Positions 10,785 through 24,566 are shown, counted from the first letter of the stretch. The stretch: DNA of 64,000 nucleotides from Bolinopsis microptera (GCF_026151205.1 NC_087084.1:8676894-8740893), one strand, 5' to 3'. Program-made: numbers and translations. The notes: generated from the sequence alone by a model not told the origin.

Positions 10785-11988
10785 ATGAGGCAGACTTCGT
10801 TCCACCTTGCTACGTTGGTATGGTTGATTATTGATGCCGGATGCAGACATATACATACTCGAGAGTCACCTACGTTCACTGCTACAACTATGGATAGTAA
10901 AGGTAAACACTACTTTAAAGTTAAAATTTTAAAATTATCCATCATCAGTTTAGATGACGGCATTAATATAATCATGCCATACAAATTTAATGTTCCAAAT
11001 TTTATGATCAGTCTTGAATATTGCTTAGCTGAAATCACAGACCCTTCATAATCTAAAATATATCACAGATGATGATCTATCAATAGCATTGGGAGAATTT
11101 GGCTTGGATCTTAAAAACACTGACCTAAACTCAGTTCTACAACACAAAAAACCTGACTACATCTCATTCAGAGGAAAAGACATTCAGGAGCATCATAGTC
11201 TACAACATAGCGTAGTCAAATACCTGTTACAGTATGGTTATCTAGAAACAGTGAAACAGAAAACAGAGAAAGAGTTGGGGGATACCGTGATTGAGGAGGG
11301 AGATTTAAGTGCCGCTTTGAAGCGGTATCAGACTCTGTTTAGTCTAGAAGTTACGGGAACGGTTACAGAGGAAACGTTGGTTAAAATGAGGGAAGCCCGG
11401 TGTGGAATTAAGGATGAGGAATTTATAGCTTCAACAAGCAGGGTTAAGAGATACACTGTGAAGAGGAAATTGTGGAAGAAGAAAAGGTTGTTCTATTGGT
11501 TTGATCCTAAGAAGTACTCGGGCAAAATGCCAAAAGCCACCCAGCGACAAGTGTTGGAGAAGTCTATGGAGCTTTGGGCAAAGGTTGCGGGTGTAACGTT
11601 TATTGAGTTGCCAGCAAATAGAGGAAGGAGGGCTGACATTAAAATCAGCTTTGAGAGAGGTTCCCATGGTGACAAATACCCATTTGACGGATCTGGAGGT
11701 ATTGTGGCACACGCGTTTTTCCCCAGAAAAGGACTGCTTCATTTTGATGACAGTGAAGACTTCACGACGGAAACCACAAACGGGATCAACCTTCATTTCA
11801 TAGCAACACACGAACTAGGCCACATTCTTGGTATAGACCACACATTCCACGAAGATGCCATAATGTTCCCGCTGTATTCTCGTGTGTACCCAGATAAGAT
11901 AGAACTAGCTGACGATGATAAGAGCGCTGCGAGGGTTGCTATGGGAGGGGGAGTGGGAAGAGTGGTACCTCTCCGTAAGTGGAGCTGA
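10785..11988 (+). CDS. Secreted matrix metalloproteinase lacking a hemopexin domain
   Basis: Two exons, 10785-10902 and 11069-11988, joined in phase 1 (GTAAAC donor, ATCACAG acceptor), encode 345 residues. Order: signal peptide (about 1-20), PG-binding-like prodomain, cysteine switch ARCGIKD at about 149, furin-type site RVKR at about 163, catalytic domain with structural-zinc His/Asp residues, then HELGHILGIDH at about 286 and the Met-turn (AIMFP). The zinc-binding triad and catalytic Glu are intact. The protein stops about 30 residues after the Met-turn, so there is no hinge or hemopexin domain, as in the minimal MMP-7/26 layout. The switch has Ala and Lys where PRCGxPD is usual. It should cut extracellular matrix or surface proteins after furin activation. 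ATG 10785 is chosen because it starts a good signal peptide. Confidence 0.9.
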
Positions 11989-12637
11989 TAGAGTTACTTA
12001 GTGAACTGTTAAGGAGGACGAGCAGTCTTCCAGGTGTTTGTTAGATTTGTCTGAAAATTGGCATGGAAGATGGAAGAGACGCAAAAGTTTCTCCGATACG
12101 GATAGAAGAGATAAAATGACGGTCAGAACTGAAAGATATAGCAAGAAGCATAAAACTGAAGAGATGGACGTAAAGTTGAGGTGAACTTGAAGCTAACTGT
12201 TACAGTCTGAACTTCACAATATCGTAGGTGGAATAGTATGTTAGAGTGTTAGGTAGAATTTGTTAATTTGAAAGATTTTATAAATGCTTTAATAGATGAT
12301 AGTCTATTCTAGACGAACACGACTTTCTATTTGAAATAATAATACTTGTATTTGTATTTGATTCGCATACAGTTATTTATCTGCTTTATTTCCAACAGAA
12401 AATGTCTTTGTTTAAGTCCGTGATCTAATTCTAATCTCAACGAACTAAAGATTCAAAAATCCAATGATGGATATCGCGGCGTCGTGGATCTATGAGAATT
12501 TTGTAAAATAGAAAATCTCCCGACACTAACCAGGTCGGGATCTGGGATCATCACCAGTTAGCTAGATGCGGCTAAGGTTCAAAACTTTTGAAATTCAATC
12601 ACCTGATGATATCATATATCTAATGCTCAATCAGGAG
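11989..12637. other. 3' UTR/intergenic of the metalloproteinase
   Basis: No gene seen. The first part is probably the metalloproteinase 3' UTR; no canonical AATAAA was noticed close by. Confidence 0.4.
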
Positions 12638-12914
12638 GTGACCGGGACATGATTTTAGGCCTGACCGGGACCGGGACCGGGACCGGGATACAAAATGTGA
12701 CTTGACCGGGACCGGGACCGGGACCGGGACTGAGATTATCAATTTACCGTGACCGGGACCGGGACCGGGACCAATAATTTCTGGGATTTCTATCTTACCG
12801 GGACCGGGACCGGGACCGGGACCGGGACCGGGACCAACAATCCAATTTTACCGGGATGACCGGGATGACCGGGATTTGACCGGGATGACCGGGATGACCG
12901 GGATGACCGGGACC
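12638..12914. repeat. Interrupted (ACCGGG)n hexamer arrays
   Basis: At least five short arrays of ACCGGG, and at the end 9-bp ACCGGGATG units, are separated by 15-35 bp of non-repeat sequence. Reading the reverse strand gives SRSRSR, which is an artefact of the hexamer. Confidence 0.9.
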
Positions 12915-13316
12915 AAAACTGGTATTCTCATATTGAAAGCTGCAACTTTCATTTACATTATAATTGAAAAAAAAACCGTCAATATGGGGCATGGGCCTAA
13001 TGTACTACACCAATAATGTTCATGTACTGAATACTCAAGTTCACCCTCATTCCTCATTCCTCGATCAATGATCCCTCAAATTATTCAACAGTTTCATTCT
13101 CCAATTCCAATTGACAATTGGGCGTAGCCCGAGTTGAAAACTTGATGTTAGTTTGCACTTATGAGTTATGTAACGATATTAGTTACCTAAACTAGTAAAC
13201 TTGTTTAGCAATTTTAAACATTGTTTTATTTGGCTCAGAGGTTGTTTAAAGATGAAATTCACAATGAATGAAAGTAAAAACTTAAAATCACAGTGAATGA
13301 AATTATGTAAAAGATC

Positions 13317-13446
13317 CCGGTCAAAATCCCGGCAAATTTGAGTGATTGACCGGGACCGGGACCGGGACTGGGACCAAGAATCCTGAATTAACCGGGACCG
13401 GGATCATAAATCAGCATTTGACCGGGACCGGGACCGCGACCGGGAT
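13317..13446. repeat. Second group of (ACCGGG)n arrays
   Basis: Three more short ACCGGG arrays of the same kind as at 12.7 kb, about 400 bp away, again with unique spacers and point variants (CCGCGACC). Confidence 0.88.
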
Positions 13447-13449
13447 AGC

Positions 13450-15799
13450 TGAAAATTGCCAATCCCGGTCCTGTGCTCAATCTCAGTGCGGTAGCAGCTG
13501 ACTGGGAGGAATATAGGATACCGTTCAGAGATATATAGTTTTATTAATGAGTGAGTGTAATAATGAATTATTGCATCATCATCCATGAATATTATATTTA
13601 GACCGATATAGTGCTGCATAAAATTTGACCATACCCGTTTTTACATCACACTTATAATTAGAAAAAGTAATAAAATTAATTATAAAATAAAAAAATTGTT
13701 GTTAATAACGGATCAGTGCGTTTTATCGTGTTTAAGAAATGATATAATACAAAAGTTAGCACTTGAAACTGTGTGTGTTATATTGGCAATATTTAATCAT
13801 GAACACAGTAAGAATTATGGGGATCGGTTTCTTTGGTGTTCAACTGGGGAAGCTAAAAAACTTAGGCTTTTAAAAATCGGCAAACAGTAAGTGCTTTATT
13901 TGATGATCTGTACCCAATGTGATATTTAACTTTAAGTAATTCTCACTCTTTCTACGTCTCATTCTCTAGCTTTCCCCAGCCCCCTACTATTAAAAAACCC
14001 TTGAAAATATTAAAATACTAAACTGGGCCCAGCCAGCCTGACATCACGTTCATACTAACTAAGCGAGCAGCACTAAGTTCATTTGCTTACTTAAATCACA
14101 GTTCCGAGGAACAACAATCTTACATCCCGTTTTTATAGGTTTAAAACTAAGTTTGACCATGATCCATCGATTAGGCTTAACTAGCCAGTCACAGTTAAGA
14201 GGGTAATCACGTGATAGATTCCCTCTAAGTCCAATGATTACAGATGCTGGACACCCCCTCCCTCCCCCCCCGCCCCTGTCACCGGATATTGTTTTTATAG
14301 TGTCCTGGTGTCAGAGTACGGTGATTGCGTTTAAAAATTTTGTTTTAGGGTCGGTTTTGCTTTGCTTGAAATTTGACAGAAATATCTTGATAGCTTGATA
14401 ATTTTGGTGCAAGCTGATGCCTGCACTCTGCTGGAAATCATGGCAGAATTAGGAGAAGTAAGCGACGCCGCAATACAGACTACAGGAACTTTTGAGCTTT
14501 GGTAGAGAAGTTGGAAGACGTAATAAGGCTCATATTTGGGCTAATGATTATGCATAGCTAAGAAGCCGTAAGAAGGGAGCACAAAAAGGTCGTACTCCAG
14601 ATTAGAAAAGCACGTACCAGCATTTGAAAAATAATTTAGTGGTGTACAGTGTACAGGCAATCTATGTGAATGAGCACCAATAGTCAGCATTGCTTCTTTT
14701 GTTATAAAGTTAATTACTATTGGATACGTGAGTACACTTAGAATTAAATAAATTGCTCACTTAATGCGGGTAGAAACTTGTGTACTTTTTTAATAGCATC
14801 AGTGGAATCTCAGCTGAAGAACATGTTACATAATATTAAGATGAGTGTACGCATGGTTGCGATTTACGCACGACAATAAGACGTATAGATGCTAAGTAAG
14901 TAATTAGTGATGCAATGGTGATCATCTAAGTTATCTTAGTTCCACTAAAACCTTGAGAAAGATATATTGTGCAATTCTCTATCTGCCTTTATCTGAATAA
15001 GAACTTGAAAGATTTGTCGAAAGAGAATTACTCGTGATATGTCCATTTATGGCGAGACATTTGCAGTTGAATTAGTAATTTCTCATAACTCAAAATGCAT
15101 TACGTTATATATTATATTACGTTATATTACGCTATATTATAAATTTATATTACGTTATGTTACAGTCTGTAGATCTGGTTATTTATACTGGTGGGGAGGC
15201 ATATTTATCCGAAACATTATTAACATTAACCAATCAGCTTCCAGCATTAACCAATGAAGACCGCAAATCAATGTCAAGTGCCAAAATAAACAGTCTAGCT
15301 ATGTTTTTAAAACGCCTGGAAGCGATTTATCAACTAATTAGCACTACAATATTTCAATTAACAGCGCATCACAAACACTGATTCCCTAGGGACTATTAAC
15401 TCAAACCTCAGCTCTGCCGGCTCTATCCGAATACAGTATTACAGTACACACCCTACATAATATATTATAATATATAATAATGCTATTTTCCAGATATTCA
15501 ACTCACAAGAAAAGGCAAATTCCTTTTCTTTGTCAAATTCCTTTTCTTTGTCATGCCATCTTAAAAAGTTGAAACCTTGCCAGTTTTGAAAATAAATGAG
15601 TTTGCTTGAAAATGACAGTCTCCAAAGTAACCACCGTACCCGTCTAATCTCCGTAATTTGCTGGGATGTCACGTGACCTAAACTGTACTATCTTGCTGGT
15701 CTACTTGTCCGAGTGACTGAGAGCTAGGTATGTTATGTAGTATAGCTGGGTTCTGAGCGTTACAGTTTACATGCACCACACGGGTATCAATCAAATCAG

Positions 15800-15800
<1 letters not shown>
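13450..15800. other. Intergenic, no gene seen
   Basis: AT-rich spacer with short ORFs only. TTACGTTATAT repeats occur around 15105-15165. A CCAAT-containing motif (AACCAATCAGCTTCCAGCA) lies at 15218-15236. Confidence 0.45.
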
Positions 15801-15835
<35 letters not shown>

Positions 15836-15895
15836 GTTATTAATATGTCACGTGGTCTCTGTTATGTCACGTGGTCTCTGTTATGTCACGTGGTC
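15801..15895. repeat. (GA)n microsatellite followed by three 19-bp E-box units
   Basis: A (GA)n run at 15801-15832 is followed by three 19-bp units of TATGTCACGTGGTCTCTGT (15844-15895). Each holds the palindromic E-box CACGTG; another GTCACGTGAC lies at about 15929. Confidence 0.9.
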
Positions 15896-16302
15896 AGCCA
15901 TGGTCAGGTCAGATATTAGAGTTTTAGGTCACGTGACGCACTTACAAAACAGTACACAGTACAGTTATAGTATTTCTAGTTCAATCACCTGATTGAAGTT
16001 CAGTGATATGATTCTAACACTGATCAAACACTCTCAAGCTAAGCGTAAGGGGCTGACTCTAATGACCGTGTAATCGGCTTCTAAACTGCTTTAATTAGAG
16101 ATTTGAGAATTTGATAACTTGATATTGGTCAATCCAAGATGATCTGCCTGACAATTCAAACTTCAAGTTACAAAAAGGAAATGTGTTTACTGTTTAGATG
16201 AAATGATGTACTTTTTATCCGTTTATCCAATAAAATAGTAAACTCAGCGTACGTCTCATCTAACGTTTACACCAGCTCTCGATCTTCATTAGGTAGTCTT
16301 CC

Positions 16303-16566
16303 TACACTACTACTCCTACACTACTACTCCTACACTACTACTCCTACACTACTACACCTACACTACTACTCCTACACTACTACTCCTACACTACTACTCC
16401 TACACTACTACTCCTACACTACTACTCCTACACTACTACTCCTACACTACTACTCCTACACTACTACTCCTACACTACTACTCCTACACTACTACTCCTA
16501 CACTACTACTCCTACACTACTACTCCTACACTACTACTCCTACACTACTACTCCTACACTACTACT
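16303..16566. repeat. 14-bp minisatellite (CTCCTACACTACTA)n
   Basis: About 19 head-to-tail 14-bp units, almost identical, with one variant (CACC for CTCC) near 16347. Confidence 0.97.
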
Positions 16567-17673
16567 AAAGGACCTGTCACTTATACCCCTGTAAACACAC
16601 TTTACACCACACACAGTACATGTATTAATATACTACACATAACTCACTAACTTATTCATGAGTATTAGCTCCACAGCAGATGTGATTGTTTGACACGTGG
16701 TAGTGATTCTGGATTTTGATTGGTTATTGCTGGAAGCTGATTGGTTAATAGCTGTCATGTGTAATTATGCTCATGCAGTTCCAGAACAATAAGGCAGGTC
16801 TCAATAATTAGATTGTAACAGATCGCGTGCTGCAAGGTGCAAGTGTAACCATGGTAACAAGGTGCAAGTGTAATGACTAACCTGACACGTGACAGTGACA
16901 AACCAATCAGCTCTCAGCGTCGACCAATCATTACCCAGAACCACCGTCAAGCCTCAAGTATCACACAAATGTACATAATTCACTTCCCCACCAGCATCGA
17001 GATGTATAGTTTTGTCAGAAGAAGAAACCGTCTGACCACCGAATTCTTGCCGCAATCAAAATAATCACCAAAAAGAGAAGATGGAGCTTTACATCATTCT
17101 GGATCTGGGTGTCAAACCCAAGTTGTAGCCAAAACAATCTGTTTCATTTGTCGAATAAGTTATTTAAGGTGATCTTATTTTCAGGTGATCTAACACTCAG
17201 AATCTTGCAACACAGTTATAACACTCCCTCCTTCTCTCAGCTCCTCCTCCCTACATAACATCCGACACACAAGAGGGAACCCACACCAGCACTAATTTTA
17301 CCCCTGCTGGCACCCTAATCACCTAATCACCCAATTAAAGGGCACTCCCTCACATTTAGGTGCATGTAGTTCAGGCCTACTTCAGGGATCACACCACCAC
17401 CTGGTGATTAACAGCTGGTTATTTACATAGTGGCAGGTGGGAGGTGCCAATTGGGTGTCATTATCAAAGGTCTGCACCAACATCTGGGGGGCCCACATTT
17501 TGTAGTTTTTGTCATTATGTGTTGGAGTAGCAGGCTGGTAAGATCTGTAACCCCCCCTGGTCCCCTGCGCTGGTCCGTATCTCAAGTCTACTACGAGCTG
17601 TAACAGGAGACATTGTACCGCAAATCTCCTGTCATAATGATCTGTAGATGAAGTTTTGGGGCAGTAAAATGCA

Positions 17674-17757
17674 GTGTTACAGTGTCGTACTACAGTGTTA
17701 CAGTGTTGTTCTACAGTGTTACAGTGTAGTACTACAGTGTTACAGTGTAGTACTACA
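17674..17757. repeat. 21-bp tandem repeat, four units
   Basis: Four units of GTGTTACAGTGTAGTACTACA with few substitutions. Confidence 0.9.
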
Positions 17758-17769
17758 GTGGGCCAACTC

Positions 17770-20700
17770 AGCAGTAACAGTGGGCTTACTTAACACTAAC
17801 TCAAAGTAATTTAGAATTTGGACATCGATATTTAGGACAGATAGTCACGACAAAAAAAAAGCATGAATTATATTTATAAAGGCGTTTGTAAGTTGAGTTG
17901 CTTGAGGAGGGACCATAAAATGTATGCATTTTGGTTTCTTAAGAAGCATGGTAACGTATCTAGAAGATGTAAATACTCCTTTATAAATTGTACTCCTCTC
18001 TTATTGAGAGTAGCATCACGTATCTCACTTCTGTAGAATAAATAAGAGCTCTACGCCATCAAGGGTGATTCAACATAGAATTCTAAGGCTTCAATTACAG
18101 GTCAACATATTTTTATTAATAGAACGAAATTGCAAAATACGCTAGGGGCGACATCCTCATTTTTGCTAACTATGACGACTTTTGGGAATTTATGGAATAA
18201 ATAGCAACAAATCTGACTTTCAGAAATTTATGGAATAAATAGCGAAATATTTTACGATCAAGTCACTCTGCCATTAGTTGCCCCAAAAAACATTATTTTT
18301 ATATCTATTTACACTCTACAGAATTCTATAAACGTCCATCTCAATACTTTACAATACCCTGAGCAATTTTATGATTTGATCTAACTGATCTCGAAAATGC
18401 TCCAATTTCATCACGTGTCAAGTTAACAATTTACCAGATCATATATTTAGTCTGGACAAACTCACCCTGAAGATACCATCCAGATAGTATCAGAATATAA
18501 TGATCAGTTAAAGAGGGTGTAGCCCATCTTCCCAGACACTAATCACTGATCACCCCACACACACACACACGCGCTCTCACAGTATAATTACATAATGACA
18601 TAATTAAATAATTACATAATTACACTTGAAGGGTGCGGTTACACACACGTGTAGGTAATTACAAGATTGTGTGTACATCTGAACATAATGTGAGGGCAAC
18701 AGTGTACCTCTGTAAATCATTAGCAATACACTGCACACAGTTGCACAATGCATACTGGCTATACTGGTAAAGTACTACGAGTACAAGTCACATGATAACA
18801 AGTCACGTGGTTACAAGTCACGTGGTAAAGAATACTGAGCACGTGGGCAGTTATGCTGTGTTACACGCTCTATGATGTGACAAGTCATGGTTGTAACTCT
18901 GTCACGTGGTGTGACACGTGTCTCGTTTTTATCACGTGATATATGATTAAGGGCACGTGTTGTAGCTGTAGCAAGCCGTGGTGGAAAGTGATCTTGTAGT
19001 AATTGCGGGAGAAGCTGCTCTATGGAGATCGATAATCAATAATCATGAATCAGGGCTATGACATTTATTCATAATGAGACGGTAATTATAAAATTGTCCA
19101 GTATATGAACGTGTGCTAATTAAATACGGTCAACAAGCCACACTGCTAGCTGCATCACTTAGAGACACGAAATGAACACGCACAAATCTGGAGGCAGGTA
19201 TTATTAAAAGAAGCACAAAAAGCGCCGACCTAAAACCGGGAGTTTGGTAGAAAAGGAAGCACAATAAAAGCAGACGCAGTAAAACCTGGACTTTTATCTC
19301 CGTCATTTATCTGATGATAAGAGATATTGGCTGAAACTGCAATATCTTTTAGGGAAGATTAGACTTGGGCGTTGTTTTTTAACGTTTATCTAATAATATA
19401 ATTTATAGTGAAAGAAGAGCACTGACCTGAAGCTTGGACTTTAATCTCGAAGTAAGTCTTATCCTGGTTGAGAGGTGTGTCTGCCAGCGCACCTCCTGCC
19501 CCACAAATTCTTCTACCTGACTTTACTATCACTGTCTCTGAGCCTGAAAAAGGGTACTTGTAACAGCTAGGTTAGTAGAGTAAACAGTAATAGCCCGATT
19601 TACTGCGGAGTTTGAAGGAAGGGAAATAGCCGCTCAAAATTTGCGGTATATAGGAGTGCAGAAAATTGAAGGTTTACTTTTGTTTGATCAAATAACACAG
19701 TGCTGCATTTGCTACCTTGCATTTGGCAGTCACCTTTGAGATCAATAGTCTTTGTATCATAACATTAAAATCCTTGGTTAGATTTTAATTTGACCGCAGA
19801 CCAGGGCTAGAACGAATAATCTCATAAGATATTTTAGACACAGTATAATATCAGCATGCAGGCTTTATTGACTCAATAAAACCTACTGTGCCAAGAGGTA
19901 AATGAAATCATGCATATATCTAAGTATATAGGTGCTAAGTATGTAAATATGTGGCAGTTGCTATGAACCTAAAACTGGGATATTTTTAGCCTTAAAAGGT
20001 AGGATTAATGAGTATCTTGTGATCTTAGCAACATAACGTTAATCCATTTAGTCTCGCTCTGTAGTTTGTTTTACTGCTAGTGAAAGAGCACCGCAGTTAC
20101 TGGTCTTTGGTATTTTTGAGAGAAAATGTTGGTATTCTTCACTAAGAAAAGCACTGAGTACGTATCGATTCTTGAATAGTTATAATTAACTAAATCAGTA
20201 GATAATCCTAATTTGATCACATCTGGCATTGCTAAATCAATTAAAGTCGTACATTTTACTCACCAATTTTATTACTGTCCAAACACACAGGAGATATAGT
20301 GTTAGCATTGTTGAGGCCCTTAGTTGAAGGTCTTTGGCACAGAAAACATTCCCCAACCCACCCGAACCAGCCGGCAACGTAACTTAGCATGTGGCAACAA
20401 AACAGTGAATTCTTCTACATACCTCTCGTTCTCATGGCTTGGGTAGGGCTTAGGAAAGTTTTATTTTAGTTGATCATGGTTTAACAACTGGTAATGAATT
20501 CTATAATTAGATTAATTAAAAAATACGTCAACAACAAAAACATAACGAAACGAAACTCAGTATTTACTACCCTGCTGCTATGCAACAAAGAAAGATAAAT
20601 TTAAGCCATTCAAGCGAGACATAGTATGGAGATAACAAAATTATGCAAGTATTAAATGCATTATGTATCTAAGGCAAGGAGTTGTAATGCTATGCAATTC

Positions 20701-21098
20701 ATCTGCAACCATAATAATGACAATTACAAAGATTGTTTTGATCAAACAGAGCCAGTGACTACTGAGCGCAAGCTTATTTAGCTTAATGTAAATGAATAAA
20801 TAGAGTAAAGTCCCATTGAGCACAATAATTATAGTATCTTTAAAGTCAAATGATATACAGCACTAGACCGATACATGTTTATGAACGGAAAATCGATATT
20901 ATTATTAATTAAAATTGAAATTTAAAAACACCACTATTAAGCGTACACTTTTACTCAGCAGTGTCACTACAACTAGTTTACAAAAATACTTTTAAAACTA
21001 TATATCAAAAGCAAAATAAAGTTCAATGTATAAATTCGTTCATAAAACTTCCAAAAAGCTAATATAATTTAGATAAGTCAAAGAGAGGGTTAAAATTG
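17770..21098. other. Intergenic, no gene seen
   Basis: AT-rich, no coding signal. A (CA)n run lies at about 18556. CACGTG recurs about six times between 18780 and 18960, mostly as GTCACGTGG. Confidence 0.5.
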
Positions 21099-21413
21099 TT
21101 AATAAAACATTTTTGCTACCTCAGTGTCAGATAAAGTAAACAAATAAGTCTTCAGTGCGGACTTAAACGCCTCAACAGAATAACATTGTTTAACTGAGTC
21201 TGGTAGTGCATTAAAAACTCGTGGACCAACCACACTAAAACTACGATCACCAAAACCCTTGGTTGAACGATAAGGGACTATGAGCCTAACAGTGTGTCCA
21301 TGGTGAGCATACTTAAACATATCTTGAAGGTACAGTGGCGCTATTCCATTAATAGCCTTAAAAGATAGGAGACATATTTTAAAAATCACTCTTTTAGGTA
21401 TATTAAATATCAT
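21099..21413 (-). pseudogene. LINE reverse-transcriptase C-terminal fragment
   Basis: The 104-residue reading frame matches the C-terminal tail common to CR1/L2-type LINE reverse transcriptases of invertebrates: a hydrophobic LLSFKAINGIAPLYL block, then YRSTKGFGDRSFSVVGPRVFNALP, then a SVEAFKSALKTYLF end. The catalytic RT part is absent, so it is a 5'-truncated, dead copy. Confidence 0.75.
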
Positions 21414-23503
21414 TATAAAAGAAAAGGAAAACCAAATTTACAGATATATAATATAAGGAACATACATATTTACAGAAATTTGTCTGCTCCCAGAAGCCAC
21501 TGGCTCTGTTTGATCAAAATAATCCTTGCACAGCAGGGTCAGTGGGCCCACTGGATAGGTGAGAAGTCATTAGACAGATGTGTAACTTTGCATAGATCCA
21601 ACGGATCCCCTTAACTAGCCATATGCCCATCTTATCTACTGTGTTCAACAGGTTAAGCACATCGATAACACTAAAGTGCAGAAAATGAATAGCTGAAATT
21701 TACAGAAGAAAGTTTTTCCTACCAAACTATTTTTTGATGTTCTAACAGATTTCCAGTACACCAAAATGATACAGCTTATCGGCTAGAATAAAAGAAAAAA
21801 AAAGATATGGAAAAGATTTGGAAGACACTTTTCATGAGCGTCTTTTACCTCAGCTGCTGCAAAAGGACTGAATCAACTTAACCACTGTTGTGTTAACTGA
21901 GTCAGGTTTTTGATATTATTCATCACAAAGAATCCAAAAATACAGTAAAATGCTTTGAATGTGAACTTAATTGGAAATACACATAGTTTGAAGAACACTC
22001 GAGGCCGGCCGGTGTGACTTACTGTAGCGTAGCTGTTCTGATATCGAACAAATGCACCCTTTACAATATTAGATAAGTAGGATTTCAAATTTATACAACA
22101 TCTGGGAAATATACAATACAATACAACTATTAAATACCTATGAAGAAAAGCTTAAGTTGCCCTCTTTTATTTATTATCATTATTATAAAACAGGATCTTA
22201 CCGACAAAAATGATTCATAAAAATACCTTAATGCGGTCAACTGTACCCTTGCAACAGATTTTCCCATTATCTGTTGCAAAGCATTTTTTTTCCATCAAAA
22301 ATTATAGCAAATGATGAAAGTTCAAGTTATTATTATTACTTAAAGGGTTTTTATAAAATTTACTAAGATTTTTATTATTATAACAATCATTTTTTTGTCG
22401 ATACACTAGGGACCTCAAATACAGGTTTTTAAACGTACGCGTAGAATTATTTAAACTTGAATAAAGTATGAATGTAATATGTATAATTATATTACTTTTC
22501 TTTTTGATTGACGAAGTCAATCCTTTGCATTTTGGCGCAGTACAATGGTGCATCGCACCGAATTAACTAAAACATTGGAGGACTTTGCCGCTTCGACGCA
22601 CCGCGCAAACTATCATTTTTACTTCTCATCATTATATGACGAGATCGTTGCATGCTTTGTTAATTTGCAAAGAAACAATCTGGAAGGGTTTACATCGTCA
22701 ATCTAACTAAAACTCTTCATGGTCGCGGCCCAGCTCAGTAGTGCATTCAGCTTTGCCAATCGCGTTTCAATTTTTTCTGATCAGCAAAATCTCAAAAATA
22801 ATTTGAAAAAAGAAATCAACAAAGCCATGTGGTATATACCAAAATTTAATTTATCATATTTACTCGGCGGCGCTCAGCCTAGTGTTATTCCGCCAAATCT
22901 CTATTTGGGCCATAAGTGAATTACGACTCCATTGCCCTGAAAAAAAGTGCGAATGCTTATTGGATGTTTGACCATTGTTAATGGTCTGGCCCGGCCGCGC
23001 GCGCTACTTCGTAGCACTTGCCATCGGGCCATAATAGCCTGGGGTCCCCAGGTAAATATCATATATTATTATAAAACTAGATTTGTGAATAAAATAGCTT
23101 TAATTAGATTCGCCTAACCATGTGCTTTTGCGCTACTGTGGGTGCGCTTGTTTCACAAGGGAGGCGGGTGCGCGCGCCGCCACTGTAAGCGCAAGGGCTC
23201 TGGATAGCTAGCAATCAATTAGCCGCATAGCACAATATAGTACTAAATTTAAATAATTTATTAGAATATTCCCTGGAAAGAATAAAAAGTTTTCAAAAAT
23301 TAAAACGTTCAAAAGATAAAAAAGTTTTCAAAATTTGAATTTTTGCACGCGCTTTATTTTATTTTGTAATAAAAACTTATAAAATATAATTATGATAAAA
23401 ATCAATTTAAAATGAAACTAAAACTTTAGGTGCGCCGCCTATATTTTCGCAAATTTACACCGTAGCAGGAAAATCGAGCGCTGAAGCAAATACTGTCATC
23501 AGT

Positions 23504-23570
23504 CAAGGATACAAGGATACAAGGATACAAGGATACAAGGATACAAGGATACAAGGATACAAGGATACAA
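23504..23570. repeat. 8-bp tandem repeat (AAGGATAC)n
   Basis: About eight perfect units of AAGGATAC. Confidence 0.95.
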
Positions 23571-24502
23571 CATTGATAATTATTTTATTGAATTCACAAT
23601 AGTTATAATTCTGAAATAGTTTAAGGTTACAGGAAAGAAAAATTTTTTTTAGGAAAGAAAAATTTTTATTTACCACAAATAATCAATACATAATGTTATA
23701 TTCATAAATAAATTCAAATTTCAATTTCAAACACATATACAGTACGCCGCGCACACAGCCACAATTTAAAATTGTTCAGAAATTCGTAGGTCAGCTGTAG
23801 GCGCCGCGCACAGGATCTATTTAATTGTTAACTTACAATTACATGTCACATTTCTTAATTACTAGAGCCAAAATTTCAGAAGCAAAATAATTTAAAAGAT
23901 ATTTCTGTCGTTCACGCAGTACAGGCCGTGAGCACTGCGATCTAATTAATATAATAATGGAGAGATTCCAAAAAACCGCGCGCTCGTTATTTATTGTGAT
24001 TAAATTGAGTGCGCGCCACTGTGAACAGCAGTACCGCTCAAGCATGAATTAGTACTGAGCGGTACGCAGTTCTGCGTGAGGCGTAGACATTTGTAGCACA
24101 CGTTTCATTCAACTAATCCATTAATCCATGTGACATGTACAATGTAATTATATTAAAGCAAAAAGAATATTAATTTTAGTAATAATTGACGTGAACATAT
24201 GTGTTTAAATAACATCTATAATCTAGCGAGTTACTAATACCGTTCGCGTTTGTTTGTATTCTTGATTATATATCTTTACACTAGCCTATATTATGATGGA
24301 GATATACATTATATAATTGCTCCAATATTCAACACTGCTAAACAACAAATACCTACTCGCCCATCGATGAAGCAGTCGCCAAAACAAAGCTCAAAGTTAA
24401 TATATCTTCGTACTTCGTTTTGGAAACTGTAGAATTCCAATAAATAATTAGTGTTTCAATCGTGTATTCGATGGGCAAGCACTCGCCACTTGAGGCCGAG
24501 AC

Positions 24503-24566
24503 AAACGGCACCAGCTCCGCCCCGCAACCGTGAAGTAAGGCGGGGCGGTGGTGTGCGCCGTTTGTA
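24503..24566. repeat. GC-rich imperfect palindrome
   Basis: ACAAACGGCACCAGCTCCGC on the left pairs with GGCGGTGGTGTGCGCCGTTTGT on the right (small bulges), leaving a loop of about 15 bases, in an AT-rich setting. It could be a small foldback MITE. Confidence 0.6.

Noticed and set aside
11431-11811. Minus-strand ORF of 126 codons
   Set aside because: Antisense of the metalloproteinase exon.
12638-13446. CRISPR-like repeat/spacer array
   Set aside because: Repeats are variable-length hexamer runs, the genome is animal, and there are no cas genes.
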